Below are positions 31,655 to 42,403 of a stretch of 64,000 bases of DNA, piece after piece. Within the stretch, counting starts at the first letter, position 1; every line of letters begins with the position of its first letter. This stretch comes from Gari tellinella (Eukaryota; Mollusca; Bivalvia; Cardiida; Psammobiidae), in contig OV277870.1 of assembly GCA_922989275.2 (NCBI GenBank), positions 37,444,356 to 37,508,355 on the forward strand, given 5' to 3'. The position numbers and the translations under genes are program-made. The notes under the pieces were generated by a model. The model saw only the letters and a program-made list of their open reading frames with translations. It made no database searches and had not been told where the DNA came from.

Positions 31655-31866
31655 ATAACTTCCAAGTTATACCAGCTTATTGTGTACTTACAGAATGAGG
31701 GAAATATTGCCGGATAGTCTGGTTCTCTGTAATTACATTGCCTGTTATGGACCAATTTGTACATTGATATACATCAATGAACATTACACCTAGCAAAATG
31801 ATATGTTACAAGCTTGTGTTTTATGATCAAAGCGTGACTAACTGTTCTTGCTAGTCAGGTTATTTG
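31655..31866 (+). repeat. S-family repeat, copy 1
   Basis: From TTATTGTGTACTTACAGA to TAGTCAGGTTATTT this matches 53048-53266 with only a handful of differences over about 170 bp. Class unknown. Confidence 0.8.
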
Positions 31867-31935
31867 ACGCAAGAAAACAAAGAATCTATTCAGAAAAGTA
31901 AAGACTGAGCGTGCAGTGGTTTAAAGAACTGTGTT

Positions 31936-32116
31936 TTAACTCACAACTCCTGAAATTTTAATGGATGATAGTTCAATTTTGACTATTTTTGGTTGTTTTT
32001 GTAATGTAAATCAAACTTACAAACAGTGCAGACCCTGCAAACAGTCCAGATCCTGATCAGAGGGTTCCTATATGAGCCGTCTGTTTAGGGATATACTCTG
32101 TTTGTATAGGACATAT
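31936..32116 (-). repeat. C-family element cut by N
   Basis: TTAACTCACAACTCCTGAAA, GTCCAGATCCTGATCAGAGG and GAGCCGTCTGTTTAGGGATA, then GTATAGGACATATGTA where N2 begins. The remaining C end is not visible beyond N2. Confidence 0.6.
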
Positions 32117-32121
32117 GTATA

Positions 32122-32367
32122 CAGTGGAGAATCTGTTATTCTTTCCCGTTTAAACGCAAACGTACGCAAACGCATAGCACTAAAACGTAGAAAATGTCAA
32201 TTTTTAGATATTTCTCACAATTCATGTTTATCTTGGTGGCAAACAGTTTGGAGCCTGATCAGACGCCGGGTTACCCGGCGTCTGATCTGGCTCCAAACTG
32301 TTTGCAGTGGAAATAAACGTTTTAGCGTAAACGCGTTTATTGGGAAAGAATAACACATTATCTACTG
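32122..32367 (+). repeat. N-family MITE with A hairpin
   Basis: CAGTGGAGAATCTGTTATTC and AACACATTATCTACTG between TA pairs. Hairpin 32239-32306: GGAGCCTGATCAGACGCC around GGGTTACCC. AAACGCAAACGTACGCAAAC at left. Bases 32370-32880 hold nothing recognisable. Confidence 0.85.
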
Positions 32368-32879
32368 TACTTCACGTGTACACTGTTGTCGTTGACGAGT
32401 ATGGTATATATACGGTCAACAAAATTCATGTGAGTTTTGCTGACCATGTACATCTATACACCATATTAAAACAATAACACATTTTAACAAGGTACGCTAT
32501 CATAAAAGCCAGTTTTTGCCTTCGTTGATTATTAGAAACAAAGAACAAACCTTAGAAAGTACGACTGTTGTTGAAACAAATAGTTATTTAAATAGAGAAC
32601 CTGTTGTACCTGCTTTATACTATTGCAGATTAAGCAACTTAACAACTACTTAATTTCGTATCACTCAAATACATTCTATGTTTTGAAGAAACGAATCTAA
32701 TGTGATGTCAATTTGTTGGAAACATACGCAAAAGCGATTCTCCTGTTAATGCATGGGCTATAACAAGAACTTTGTTGTCATGTTTCGTTTATTTCATCTA
32801 ATATTGAACTCCAAATTGAAAATCCACTGAGAACATTACGCATCCATTTGTCCGAAAATGGTTTTACCTACATCACATT

Positions 32880-33010
32880 CGACTGAAACGTGCAGACGAA
32901 AAATAACTAAATGTTGTGGAATCACTCGAAATAAAATTAGACTTTTGTTACGATAAAACGACTGCAAAATGCATAAAATCTAAATAAGTCTCCCTTCAAT
33001 ATTATTTCAC
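32880..33010 (+). repeat. R-family repeat, copy 1
   Basis: GTGCAGACGA, AAATAAAATTAGACTTTTGT, TACGATAAAACGACTG, ATGCATAAAATCTAAATAAG match 54680-54800. Confidence 0.65.
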
Positions 33011-33094
33011 TATAGCAGCTCTGCTTGCATCGACAGAAGAATGGTAAATGCATTTGACGAAATGGTGCACTTTAAACTTATTTAATGCAAAATA

Positions 33095-33345
33095 CAGAGC
33101 TCCCTATCTACAACAACATCCGAATGGAGACAACGATTATGTGTGTTATTCGGTTTTTGTAGGGAAGGAAAATTATCACCATTAGAGTGCAAAGAGTTTG
33201 AATCCAAACGCAGCGTCTGATCTAGATTCAAACTGTTTGTCACTCGTCACTATTTTTCTAAAATGGCCGTCATGTAACTGAGAAAACAGCAGACGACAAA
33301 TTTAATAAAAAAACAAAAAACAACAGACATTATTGCAACAGTGAA
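33095..33345 (+). repeat. E-family MITE, right end eroded
   Basis: CAGAGCTCCCTATCTACAAC after TA; hairpin at 33190-33240 with GAATCCAAACGCAGCG and GTCTGATCTAGATTCAAAC. The right GGAGGGAACACTG end is missing. Confidence 0.6.
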
Positions 33346-33359
33346 AGAGTGGTACCATG

Positions 33360-33611
33360 GTAAACCCTTTACCAAATAGCCTGTTTCTAGTTTGAAAATA
33401 GGCGACTATTTAAAGCAGGTTGAAAGTAAAGCAGAATGCGCCTTATGGCGCATTCTACTTTACTTTCAGCCTGCTTTAAACTACCACCTTCTAGAATAAA
33501 GAAACTATTCCTTATGATTCATATTCATAACTGTATAAATGGGAACTACTTTCTTCAGCGGAGGAATAATTTGAATGCGCTAAAAGGCGCTTCTATTGGG
33601 GAAAGGGTTAA
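33360..33611 (-). repeat. B-family TTAA element
   Basis: TAAACCCTTTACCAAATAGC to GGGGAAAGGGTTAA. Hairpin 33410-33479 with GAATGCGCCTTATGGCGCATTC centre. Confidence 0.8.
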
Positions 33612-33684
33612 ACTTCGAGTGAGGTTGGCACAACTGCTTCCTAGTTCTGAAATTAGATGAACTGGCTAATTTAATCATATCATT

Positions 33685-33899
33685 TTAAACCCATTGCATG
33701 CTGGATAATATTTGGCGGCCATTTTAAAATGTCGTCTGAAGCGGGTATAACTCAAGTATTTGCAAAATATTTTAGCAGTTTCTGATAGAGGATATTGACT
33801 TAGCTGCAAACAATTTTGATCTCAGATCAGGCCCCACATTGCGATCAAAACTGTTTGCCTAGAGATACACCTAAAGTGTATCCCGCATAAATGGGTTAA
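33685..33899 (+). repeat. TTAA element with short A-like hairpin
   Basis: TTAAACCCATTGCATGCTGG to CGCATAAATGGGTTAA. Hairpin arms AAACAATTTTGATC and GATCAAAACTGTTTGCC around TCAGATCAGGCCCCAC. Holds GTCGTCTGAAGC like A elements. Confidence 0.6.
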
Positions 33900-33902
33900 A
33901 AT

Positions 33903-34082
33903 TAACCCTTTACTACCTGATTGATATTTTCATGCTTATATATTGGTTTATTCAATTTTTTATGTAAGGGTGTTATGTTGTATATTGAAATTTCAGCAAT
34001 CAGTGCATGATGCGTCGTCTGCTCAGAATACACATTGTTTGCCTGTATCCCTTTTATAAAACGCTAGGCACAAATAGGTTAA
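33903..34082 (+). repeat. W-family TTAA element
   Basis: TTAACCCTTTACTACCTG to CTAGGCACAAATAGGTTAA. TTATATATTGGTTTATTCAA and TGTTTGCCTGTATCCCTTTT match 41297-41525. The hairpin is mostly lost. Bases 34083-34576 hold nothing I recognise. Confidence 0.6.
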
Positions 34083-34576
34083 TAATCTTAATAAGGGGAG
34101 ATCCTTTGAAATCACAGAAAACAAAGCAAATACCGAAAATTGCAGACTCGGTTTAATTGAGTCTGTTCATGAGCAATACTGAAATATGCAACAGTGCTCA
34201 CGCCCCCTAGCACCGGCTTAAGCGGAATTCAACTTTCAACTGTAAATGCGCTGAAATCAATGATTCCAAAGATTGCACTTTCGTTTCTGCCGTAGTCGTA
34301 GTTATTCAGCATTGTCTGACTAACATATACTCGCATATATACTAACTCATACATTTCCATCTGCAGACGATCAGACTTTTGTTTTCGTTTATTGTTTATT
34401 ATCTTTACGTTTCCAGACAGTTGTTATCTTTCTGTTGACATTTGTTTCATTTACGACATATCTCCAGGGATTTCAAAGAATTTCAAAGTTTTCTATATAT
34501 TAGTACATACTCGTCAGAGAGCGTTATAGATCTACCAGACATTAATGGTGGATAATTATGTCGTGAAACGTGTCCA

Positions 34577-34818
34577 GGGGCCCGTTTTACTAAACAACTT
34601 ACGCAAATTATTTGCGTAAGTCAAAATTTTAAATTTTAATATATATTTTTATTATCACTTGCTATAAACAGCAAATAGCCAGATCAGAGGATGCGCTTTT
34701 AGCGCGTCCTCTGATCTGGCTATTTGCTGTTTGCAAACGTTTACGATCGAAAAATAAGAGTAAAACGATTTTGACTTACGCAAAAAATTTGCGTAAGTAG
34801 TTTAGTAAAACGGGCCCC
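34577..34818 (+). repeat. G-like MITE carrying a C-like hairpin
   Basis: GGGGCCCGTTTTACTAAAC and GTTTAGTAAAACGGGCCCC ends, then TTACGCAAATTATTTGCGTA subterminal palindrome on each side. Centre 34668-34735: AAACAGCAAATAGCCAGATC, AGAGGATGCG and inverse. Another case of different ends around a GATCAGAGG hairpin. Confidence 0.8.
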
Positions 34819-35035
34819 AGCTTTATTTAAGCATCGACGTATGCTGTTTAGTATTAAAATTTAAGCATAGCCAATGCGTGTTTGAAATCCTTAACAAATA
34901 GTTTGCTTATGAATAGCAGGAGTGTTATATATAAACAGTATATATTCTGCAATGTATTGTAAAAATCAACAGCAAGAAGTAAAATCGGACTATTTAATTG
35001 GAAATTGGAATTGTTCATTTGAAGTTAAAGTTATA

Positions 35036-35400
35036 GTACAGACATATTAATTGAAATCTTAGTGGTTAAGAAAGGGCGGGTGAGCTGAACGAGCGAGCCA
35101 CCTCTTAGCCACTAAGAATTTACTTAATATGCTCAAACTTACTTAGAATAAAACCTAGTTTTTGTTTGGCCCAGGATAAATAGTTCCCATGTTTCTAGTA
35201 AACATACCTCGCTTATTCTTGTTGTAAGATCTCCAAATAGGGCAGTGTTTACAACTAGATGCTAGGAGGCGGATGTATCTATATCGCGTGCAGACACCAT
35301 GCGACGTCGAAAAACAACACAATTCTTAATGACTAAATGCAGTACTAAATGGGATGCAAAAGGCAATTTGATTGGTTAAAAAATGCTGGTTATATTCTCA
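35036..35400 (+). repeat. F-family repeat, copy 2
   Basis: CATATTAATTGAAATCTTAG hairpin followed by ACTTAGAATAAAACCTAG to GCTGGTTATATTCTC. Aligns with 21046-21411 along its length. Confidence 0.7.
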
Positions 35401-35809
35401 AATAGTTTAGTGATCGCAATAGTATAATTATCATATTTCAATTTCTTATGGAAATAGCTAAATTAAAATCTGTGTTATAGAGACTGGCAACCAGAGTTGG
35501 CCTAAATATTGTAAATGTATGCCAAACGCTTATATAAACACGTACACATTAGGATAAAAATTCTGTTAAAATGCATTTCAAAGAAAATAAATATTATGCT
35601 CGGGTTGGATTAGATATCTGGACACGGGGACGGAAAAGCATGAGTCACACTTCTTACACCTGAGCCAATGAGCTGCTTATTTTTTGACAGACCATTTAAA
35701 ATACGTTAGTGTACAGTGAGAGAGAAAACGTAATTATCTCCTGTTTCTCGTTTGCTTGTGCGTATGCAAACGATGCGAAATGGTTTTACTCCGTCCATGG
35801 TCTGAATGG

Positions 35810-35975
35810 ATTTTGCAAGCAGTTTGGATACTGATCAGACACTGTGTAACGCGGCTTCTGTATGACGCTGGTCTTGAAATTCGGTCAGTCAACCTTTCTT
35901 TAATTAATGTAACTTTGAAATGATATTGTATTTAACAATATTGAAGCAGACGATAATATGATGTTGGAGGGATAA
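35810..35975 (+). repeat. decayed A element
   Basis: TTTGCAAGCAGTTTGGATAC, TGATCAGACACTGTGTAACG and GAAGCAGACGATAATATGA. One arm largely gone, no TTAA ends seen. Bases 35400-35805 hold nothing else firm. Confidence 0.4.
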
Positions 35976-36086
35976 ACTCTTCCTATATATTTGACTTCCG
36001 TCCGTCTGTAGACGGAATTTTGTCCGGAACTTTACTCTGTCATGCTAAGGTGGAACTTTTTTAAATTGTGTAGAAGTAGTTATCTA

Positions 36087-36639
36087 TGGTGGCATATTTC
36101 TGACACCAGTTAACCACTTATTTATCATGATAGATTCCTGTTAATATCTCGCATAAATACTCAACTAGTTAGTATTTGCAAAAACTTTCGCGTTAGTATT
36201 CAGATAATTATCTCTAGAGTGGAATGTGGGAACTTTTCACGATAACCAGATAAATATCTGAACACGAACTTTGTCATGATACTGCTTTAAACTGCCGCCA
36301 CTTAACGAATTGGTCTAGTTACTTAACTAGATAATTAACTAGAAAAGTTTCGTGTTACCAGTTATCTTAAAGTAGAAAATTGCATTCGGATGCCTTCGGT
36401 AGCGACAGAATATCTATTTCTAGATAAGTTAACATGAAACTTTTCAAGAAACGTTTCAGTTAACTTAGATATTATGTCGTGACAGTATATGGCACTAACA
36501 GGTCATTTGACGTGATACGATAATTATCAGGTTTTCATGAAAATATTCCACTTTCCACTTTCTAGATAATTATGTGAGATATTAACTTGAAACTTTTCAG
36601 AAAAGCTTTGTAGTAAGTGGTGTCAGAACCATGCCACCA
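36087..36639. repeat. TA-flanked element with GATA-rich body
   Basis: TGGTGGCATATTTCTGACAC and GTGTCAGAACCATGCCACCA are inverted ends, flanked by TA at 36085-36086 and 36640-36641. The 553-bp body is full of TATCTAGATAA, GATAATTATC and AAACTTTTC words in both orientations. No frame of note. Bases 36640-36990 show nothing more. Confidence 0.75.
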
Positions 36640-36992
36640 TATTTATCACCATCTGAAGTTAAAATATCTCATATCTCATAATGGCGGTAATGCTAACGAA
36701 TGATAATTCGGAGCCTTTCTCTTTCGTGCATAATCATAACTTTTTATTCAAAATATGCAGTATTTTGGAACCCCTCATGCTATGGAAAAGATCTAAATAA
36801 GCAATGTTTACTCTCCGATCTAATCCATTTCCAAGATACTGCAAGCTCATTGTGTATTATATGTATATGTATATATTTTGGTTAAATATCTGGAAATGAG
36901 TATGTTTATACAAACTCCTCCTGAAAATGTACACCTACGATTGCGTCATTGATACATCACATGGTTCTTGTATTATTTCTCTTTTCGTAAGT

Positions 36993-37243
36993 TTAACCCT
37001 TTCCCTTATAGAAACGACGTTTAGCGCATTCATTTTATTCATCCGCCAAATAAAATAGTTCCAATCTATGCAGTCATGAAAATTGATCAGAAGGAATATT
37101 TTTTTTATTCTAGCATGTTGTAGCTTAAAGCAGACTTAAAGTAAAGCAGAATGCGCCTTGGGCGCATTCTTCTTTACTTTCAACCTGCTTTAAGCAGTCA
37201 CCCTTTTTCAAAACTAAAACCAGGCTATGGGGTAAAGGGTTAA
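36993..37243 (+). repeat. B-family TTAA element
   Basis: TTAACCCTTTCCCTTATAGA to CTATGGGGTAAAGGGTTAA. Hairpin 37124-37194, GAATGCGCCTTGGGCGCATTC centre with minor mismatches. Bases 37244-37674 hold nothing recognisable. Confidence 0.85.
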
Positions 37244-37674
37244 CAAATGAAAAATTGTCTTCAGCTTTATTATATCATACTCCAACATTATGTTTCAGTT
37301 TTATAGAATTGTTGAACACCATCTGCAATTGTTCACCACTAATTATGTTGTGGTTTTGTTCTTGAACTATCTCTCTTTCGTAACTTTAAACAGCTTCATT
37401 CTTTGATTAATTTTAGTAAATTCCTTCAAAGCAATAGATATTTGTATACTAACTCTATGTCAAATGTGAAAGTGGGGGTATAAATCACCTTTAGTGATAA
37501 TCTTAGTTAAATATTAACTTAAAAGACATTTTGGTTGAAATCTAAATCTAAAGAACATAAATCGAAACAAGCTGGCTTGGCGACATCTGATATGGATTCA
37601 ACATGCGTGTCTATTCTAGCAAACCAGCAGGCAAAGAGCTATTAGAAAATACCTTTCCGATTATTTTGAAGCTA

Positions 37675-37990
37675 TTTAAATGAACGGTTCACGAACTATA
37701 TTGGCAGATAGCAGGTATTGTAATTTAAATTGCAACTGATTCATAAATTTTAGAACACAGTAATTAGCTCTCTCCGTTTTCATTAAGAACGTCCTTCTGT
37801 CAACCAATTATATTTAACACCAACATTAAAGTCATCAGCGTACTTCTTAAAGACGTGCCAACTTCATAAAACACAATTCAACAGTGATTACAGGAGAGCT
37901 ATTTATGATTATAGAACTGCTGTCAACTCTTTGTCACAATAATCATTCGTTAGAAATTTAATTCACGGATATTAGAATATTCTATTGTAT
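37675..37990 (-). repeat. Q-family repeat, copy 2
   Basis: TATATTGGCAGATAGC, GTAATTAGCTCTCTCC, GTCATCAGCGTACTTC, GTGATTACAGGAGAGCTATT and CTGTCAACTCTTTGTCAC are the reverse complement of Q1 (25345-25640). Confidence 0.7.
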
Positions 37991-38158
37991 CGAAAATATC
38001 TGAGATGATCGTTAAAGCTTTACAATTGATGCATTGATTTTTTCAATGTAAAGTATTAAGACTGTTAAGAGGGTAACCAAGTTGAACGTTAGACCGTGGA
38101 ATTTATTAGCAGAACCTCAACAATACATTATTTACTGCATTACGAGCATTGGTATATA

Positions 38159-38404
38159 CAGTGGAGAATCTGTTATTCTTTCCCGTTTAAACGCAAACGT
38201 ACGCAAACTCAAAGCACTAAAACGTAGAAAAGAACAATTTTTGGGCAATTCTGATAATTCTTATTTATCTTGGTGGCAAACAGTTTGGAGCCTGATCAGA
38301 CGCCGGGTTACCCGGCGTCTGATCTGGCTCCAAACTGTTTGCACTGCAAATAATATGTTTAGCGTAAACGCGTTTATTGGGAAAGAATAACAGATTCTCC
38401 ACTG
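38159..38404 (+). repeat. N-family MITE with A hairpin
   Basis: CAGTGGAGAATCTGTTATTC and GAATAACAGATTCTCCACTG, TA on both sides. Hairpin 38276-38343 with GGGTTACCC centre. Nearly the same as 32122-32367. Confidence 0.9.
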
Positions 38405-38599
38405 TAAGCATAGCACATAGTGATGCATGCAGGTTATGTGTGTTTTATTAACTCATTAGTAGTTTATTCATTCCTCCGTACACGGAGAGCTTTAACATAT
38501 ATACAGATAAACAAACATAAACATATATGTGACAAAACCATGCTATTCCACAGTATAAATGTTTTCAATATCACTATTAGATATATTACTATACAAGTA

Positions 38600-38845
38600 C
38601 AGTGGAGAATCTGTTATTCTTTCCCAATAAACGCGTTTACGCTAAAACTATTATTTGCAGTGCAAACAGTTTGGAGCCAGATCAGACGCCGGGTAACCCG
38701 GCGTCTGATCAGGCTCCAAACTGTTTGCCACCAAGATAAACAAGAATCATCAGAATTGTCCAAAAGTTGTTCTTTTCTACGTTTTAGTGCTTTGCGTTTG
38801 CGTACGTTTGCGTTTAAACGGGAAAGAATAACAGATTCTCCACTG
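38600..38845 (-). repeat. N-family MITE, inverted copy
   Basis: Same ends and TA flanks as 38159-38404, opposite orientation, 195 bp away. Hairpin 38661-38728 with GGGTAACCC centre. Frames through this copy, 38159 and 32122 translate alike only because the elements are alike. Confidence 0.9.
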
Positions 38846-38848
38846 TAA

Positions 38849-39181
38849 TACACATAAATGTTAGCGATGATCAAACGGTAACATCTACACATCATTACAT
38901 GTATATCAATTAGGATATACAATTACGATAATATGCATCTATAATCCATGCATATATTATACACATAAATGTTAGTGATGATCAAACGGTAACATCTACA
39001 CATCATTACATGTATATCAATTAGGATATAAAATTACGATAATATGCATCTATAATCCATGCATATATTATACACATAAATGTTAGTGATGATCAAACGG
39101 TAACATCTACACATCATTACATGTATATCAATTAGGATATACAATTACGATAATATGCACCTATAATCCATGCATATATTA
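38849..39181 (+). repeat. 111-bp tandem repeat, three units
   Basis: Units start TACACATAAATGTTAG at 38849, 38960 and 39071. They differ at about four positions (GCGATG/GTGATG, TACAAT/AAAATT, GCATCT/GCACCT). The array starts two bases after the right TA of the N element. Confidence 0.92.
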
Positions 39182-39199
39182 TTTACAATTGCAATCTGT

Positions 39200-39400
39200 G
39201 CATTAACGGACGATTTCAGTTTCCAATTGAGTCTGGTGCATTTATAAACATTTAGTTTTTTTTCTGCAATATATTGCAAAATGAAAAACATAACAAACCC
39301 TGATTAGAGGGCTTCCGCATGAGTCTTCTTATCTGGGTCTACACTGTTTGCATAAGACAGATTTTCTCTTTAGTATGTACAGGTTAAGAGTGTGTAAATG
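39200..39400 (-). repeat. C-family element, decayed
   Basis: GATTTCAGTTTCCAATTGAG, ACCCTGATTAGAGGGCTTCC and GTCTTCTTATCTGGGTCTAC with CACTGTTTGCATAAGACAG. TTAA ends not seen. Confidence 0.55.
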
Positions 39401-39441
39401 ACAAGTACTCTCCTACACTCCTCGCGTGGTTTGAATGAGCT

Positions 39442-39684
39442 GGGGCCCGTTTCATAAAACTTCGTACGACAAATGTTGTCGTAAGTCAGATTATAAATGT
39501 TTTAATATTTTTTTATTTCTCCATCTAATCCTGTCTTGTGACATCTTTTTGGAATCGTCTTGAAAAGACGATTCCAAAAATATGTCACAAGACCGGATTA
39601 AATAAAGAAATAAGAAATTAAATGCATTTTAAAGTTTTGACTTACGATCGATTTTTTCGTAAGAAGTTTTATGAAACGGGCCCC
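39442..39684 (+). repeat. G-family MITE, copy 2
   Basis: GGGGCCCGTTTCATAAAACT to GTTTTATGAAACGGGCCCC. Central TTTTTGGAATCGTCTTG and inverse. Aligns with 31206-31449; the flanking duplication is not clear here. Confidence 0.8.
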
Positions 39685-39754
39685 TGATCGTGAGGCAAGT
39701 AGTGCTGAAAGATATGTCACATACAAACTGCACCAACTCCAACATCATAAAATA

Positions 39755-39989
39755 TTAACCCATTATCCCATAAATACGCCTTTTATGCCTTTACTTTATT
39801 GCTCCACAGAAGAACATAGTTCAAATATATACAGTCATGAATATGTATAAAAAGTTTCTATATCTAAGCAAATCGTAGCTTAAAGCAGTCTTAAAGTAAA
39901 GCAGAATGCGCATTCTGCTTTACTTTCAACCTGCTTTAAGTTTTCATCTGTTTTCAAAACTAGAAACTGTTTTTTGGGTAATGGGTTAA
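39755..39989 (+). repeat. B-family TTAA element
   Basis: TTAACCCATTATCCCATAAA to TTTGGGTAATGGGTTAA. Hairpin 39879-39940 has a shortened centre, GAATGCGCATTC, having lost the CCTTAAGG loop region. Confidence 0.8.
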
Positions 39990-40383
39990 ACAGTACAAAA
40001 CCTACAATTATGCAATACAATGTTAGTCGAGACAGATCAAATGACAAGATACTTTATACTTGGTTTTGAAGGCACATAACCTTAAACCTCTCAGTTAGTG
40101 CGGGTTAACTTGTGATAACTCGAGATCTGATCGGGATCAAAACTGTTTGATACTTTGACAACGGTAGAAAAATAACGTTAAGAACGATAACATTTACACA
40201 AGAATACTGTAAATTAAATGTGGTTTATTTTAAACGATTATATAAAAAATCACCCGATCGCGATTTGACTGGTTTCTGAAAACATTTATGACTTGGTCAG
40301 ACGTCTAGTAATGTTTTGAGACCCGTTTGGTGTAGATTTTGTTAGACATTTGTTGGGGGTTTGTTGGGGGTTTGTTGGTTTTA

Positions 40384-40589
40384 TTAACTCGTTCAGTGCC
40401 AAAATTTATCGTCTGCTTTAATCCTCTTAACACCAAAATATCGTCTGCATTGGTAGTGTCGTCTGCAATTTGAGTCAGATTTACGGCTGATTTGACTGAA
40501 GAAATATCGATACGAGTAAGGCGGCGTCTTATCAGGATCCCAACTTTTTGCAAAGTCACATTTTGCGCCGTTAGCAGTTAAAGAGTTAA
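40384..40589 (+). repeat. A-family TTAA element, decayed
   Basis: TTAACTCGTTCAGTGCC to GCAGTTAAAGAGTTAA. ATCGTCTGC occurs three times; the hairpin is reduced to AAGGCGGCGTCTTATCAGG. Near 40619-40672 GTGGATTAYCAC words repeat, then nothing to 40979. Confidence 0.6.
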
Positions 40590-40979
40590 GGATACATATT
40601 TATTTAAGCTTTTCGGTGGATTACCGGAAAATAGCAGTGGATTATCACTTGGTAATCCACTGCAGTGGATTATCACCAATCGCCGTTTTCCCCGTAGGGC
40701 TCCCCAAAAATCGTAGTCAATCGTGTCTTATCGTTAAATTCCGGCAGTCCGATTTGTCGCCAACCACTCAACGGAAGAACACGAATCGAAAATCGGGAGC
40801 AACGACGTAATTCGGATGACGTCAAATCAATAGATAAGTGACGTCATCGTACGGGAAATTGTTTCGTTAATGTGTTCGATGTAAACTTGGGGCTCAACAC
40901 GGGGTAAATCATGTACTTTCGCTTTCACAATTGTCGAACAATTTCGTTTAAAAAGTGGCTTAAAAGCATAAATAAATAG

Positions 40980-41136
40980 AATAATTGTATTTTTTCAGTA
41001 TAAGATCGAATTTAATCCATTTCGTGAACATCAGACTGTTATATTTTCACGAGTGGCTTCGCCACTCGTGAAAATATAACGTCTGATGTTCATTCAATGG
41101 ATTAAATTTCTATCTTATACTGAAAAAAACAATTAT
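40980..41136. repeat. 157-bp near-perfect palindrome (J)
   Basis: AATAATTGTATTTTTTCAGT pairs with ACTGAAAAAAACAATTAT, then TAAGATCGAATTTAATCCAT and complement, GAACATCAGAC.GTTATATT, and a CGAGTGGCTTCGCCACTCG centre. No other copy in the window. Confidence 0.85.
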
Positions 41137-41296
41137 CCTCTATTTCTTGATTATGCAAATTTTGCACACATATTTTCAAAGCAGGCTATATTACGTCAGA
41201 CAAACATATTATTACATTATTTGGTAAATGTAAATTCAATAACTCAGTTGGTGTGTTAACCACTGATGCAGTGGAGAACAGACTATAATTTCCTGT

Positions 41297-41525
41297 TTAA
41301 CCCATTTGCACCCTGTGGATTCTTCCATGATTATATATTGGATTAGTCCATTTTTTATCAAAGGGATGCCTGGTCAAAATTTTCATTTTCATTTTGTTTT
41401 ATATTGAAATTCCTATCAGCAAACAGTGAAGACTCTGATCAGACGCCGCATAATGCGGCGTCTGATCAGAGTCTACACTGTTTGCCTATGTCCCATATAT
41501 GGTATCGTGGGCACAAATGAGTTAA
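41297..41525 (+). repeat. W-family TTAA element with hybrid hairpin
   Basis: TTAACCCATTTGCACCCTG to GTGGGCACAAATGAGTTAA. Hairpin 41420-41485: outer arms CAAACAGTGAAGACTC as in hairpin C, inner GATCAGACGCCGCATAATGC as in hairpin A. Confidence 0.8.
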
Positions 41526-41531
41526 CTCATT

Positions 41532-41640
41532 AAGAGGGGCAAACAGTTTGGTGCCTGATTAGACATCGGGTATCCCTGTGTCTATTCAGGCTCAATTGGC
41601 ATAATCGCGTTTATTGGGAAAGAATAAGGTCTTCTACCAT
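41532..41640 (-). repeat. N-family half element
   Basis: GGCAAACAGTTTGGTGCCTG, ATTAGACATCGGGTATCCC, GCGTTTATTGGGAAAGAATA and TCTTCTACC match the right half of N. Confidence 0.55.
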
Positions 41641-41906
41641 TTTTAACGGCGAAATGTTTCACACAGCAAAGATAATGGCTGACCTTTATTAACCTTGGCC
41701 ACATGACGAACTACTATAGGTATTATATTCTTTTATTTTTATTAACCTATAGTAAGCCTCGAAGAAAACGCTTCATTTATATGTCCATAATAAAATAGTG
41801 ACCATATTGTTAGTCAAATGTATAAACAGACGCATACACGCACAGCCAAACACAGATACATACACTAACACAAAACAAAACACAGTTCTAGTAATAAACA
41901 AGTAGC

Positions 41907-42150
41907 TTAACCAATTACCCCATAAATACGCATTTTACGTATTTCATTTATTCCTCCACTGAAGAAAATAGTTTATACAGTCATAAATATTTATGATAAA
42001 AAAGTATTTCCTATATATATGCATATGTTAGCTTAAAGCAGTCTGAAGATAAAGCAGACTGCACATTAAGGCGCATTCTATTTTACTTTCAACATGCTTT
42101 AAGTGGTCACCTATCTTTAATACTAGAAATAGACTAATGGTTCATGGGTG
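41907..42150 (+). repeat. B-family element, partly decayed
   Basis: TTAACCAATTACCCCATAAA start; hairpin 42031-42105 with GACTGCACATTAAGGCGCATT and mismatches; right end ACTAATGGTTCATGGG. Confidence 0.7.
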
Positions 42151-42403
42151 AAAAAAAAACTAAACGAGTTGTTTCGCGTTGCTATAACTGTTCTTTGTGT
42201 ATTTTTAACGGAAGTTTACTTTCCGAATTCTGGTAATGAATATATCAATTTCTTGAGGAAACCAGATTTACGGCCAACAGTGTGGAGTCATACAAGCCGT
42301 TAGAGACGTGATGTCTGGTCTGGGTCTACTTGACATTCGCAATCATTTGCAGCATTTGCGTTGCAAGTGTAGGTTTTGATCAAATGTATGGACTTAAATT
42401 GGC

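Noticed and set aside
32072..32353. Similar open frames in three N elements (also 38082-38390 and 38614-38922), sharing GESVILSRLNANVRK and WWQTVWSLIRRRVTRRLIWL
   Set aside because: The shared peptide comes from the shared MITE sequence including the hairpin. The frames start outside or at random points of the element and there is no coding signature; the same holds for QTVW..RRRV peptides in A elements.
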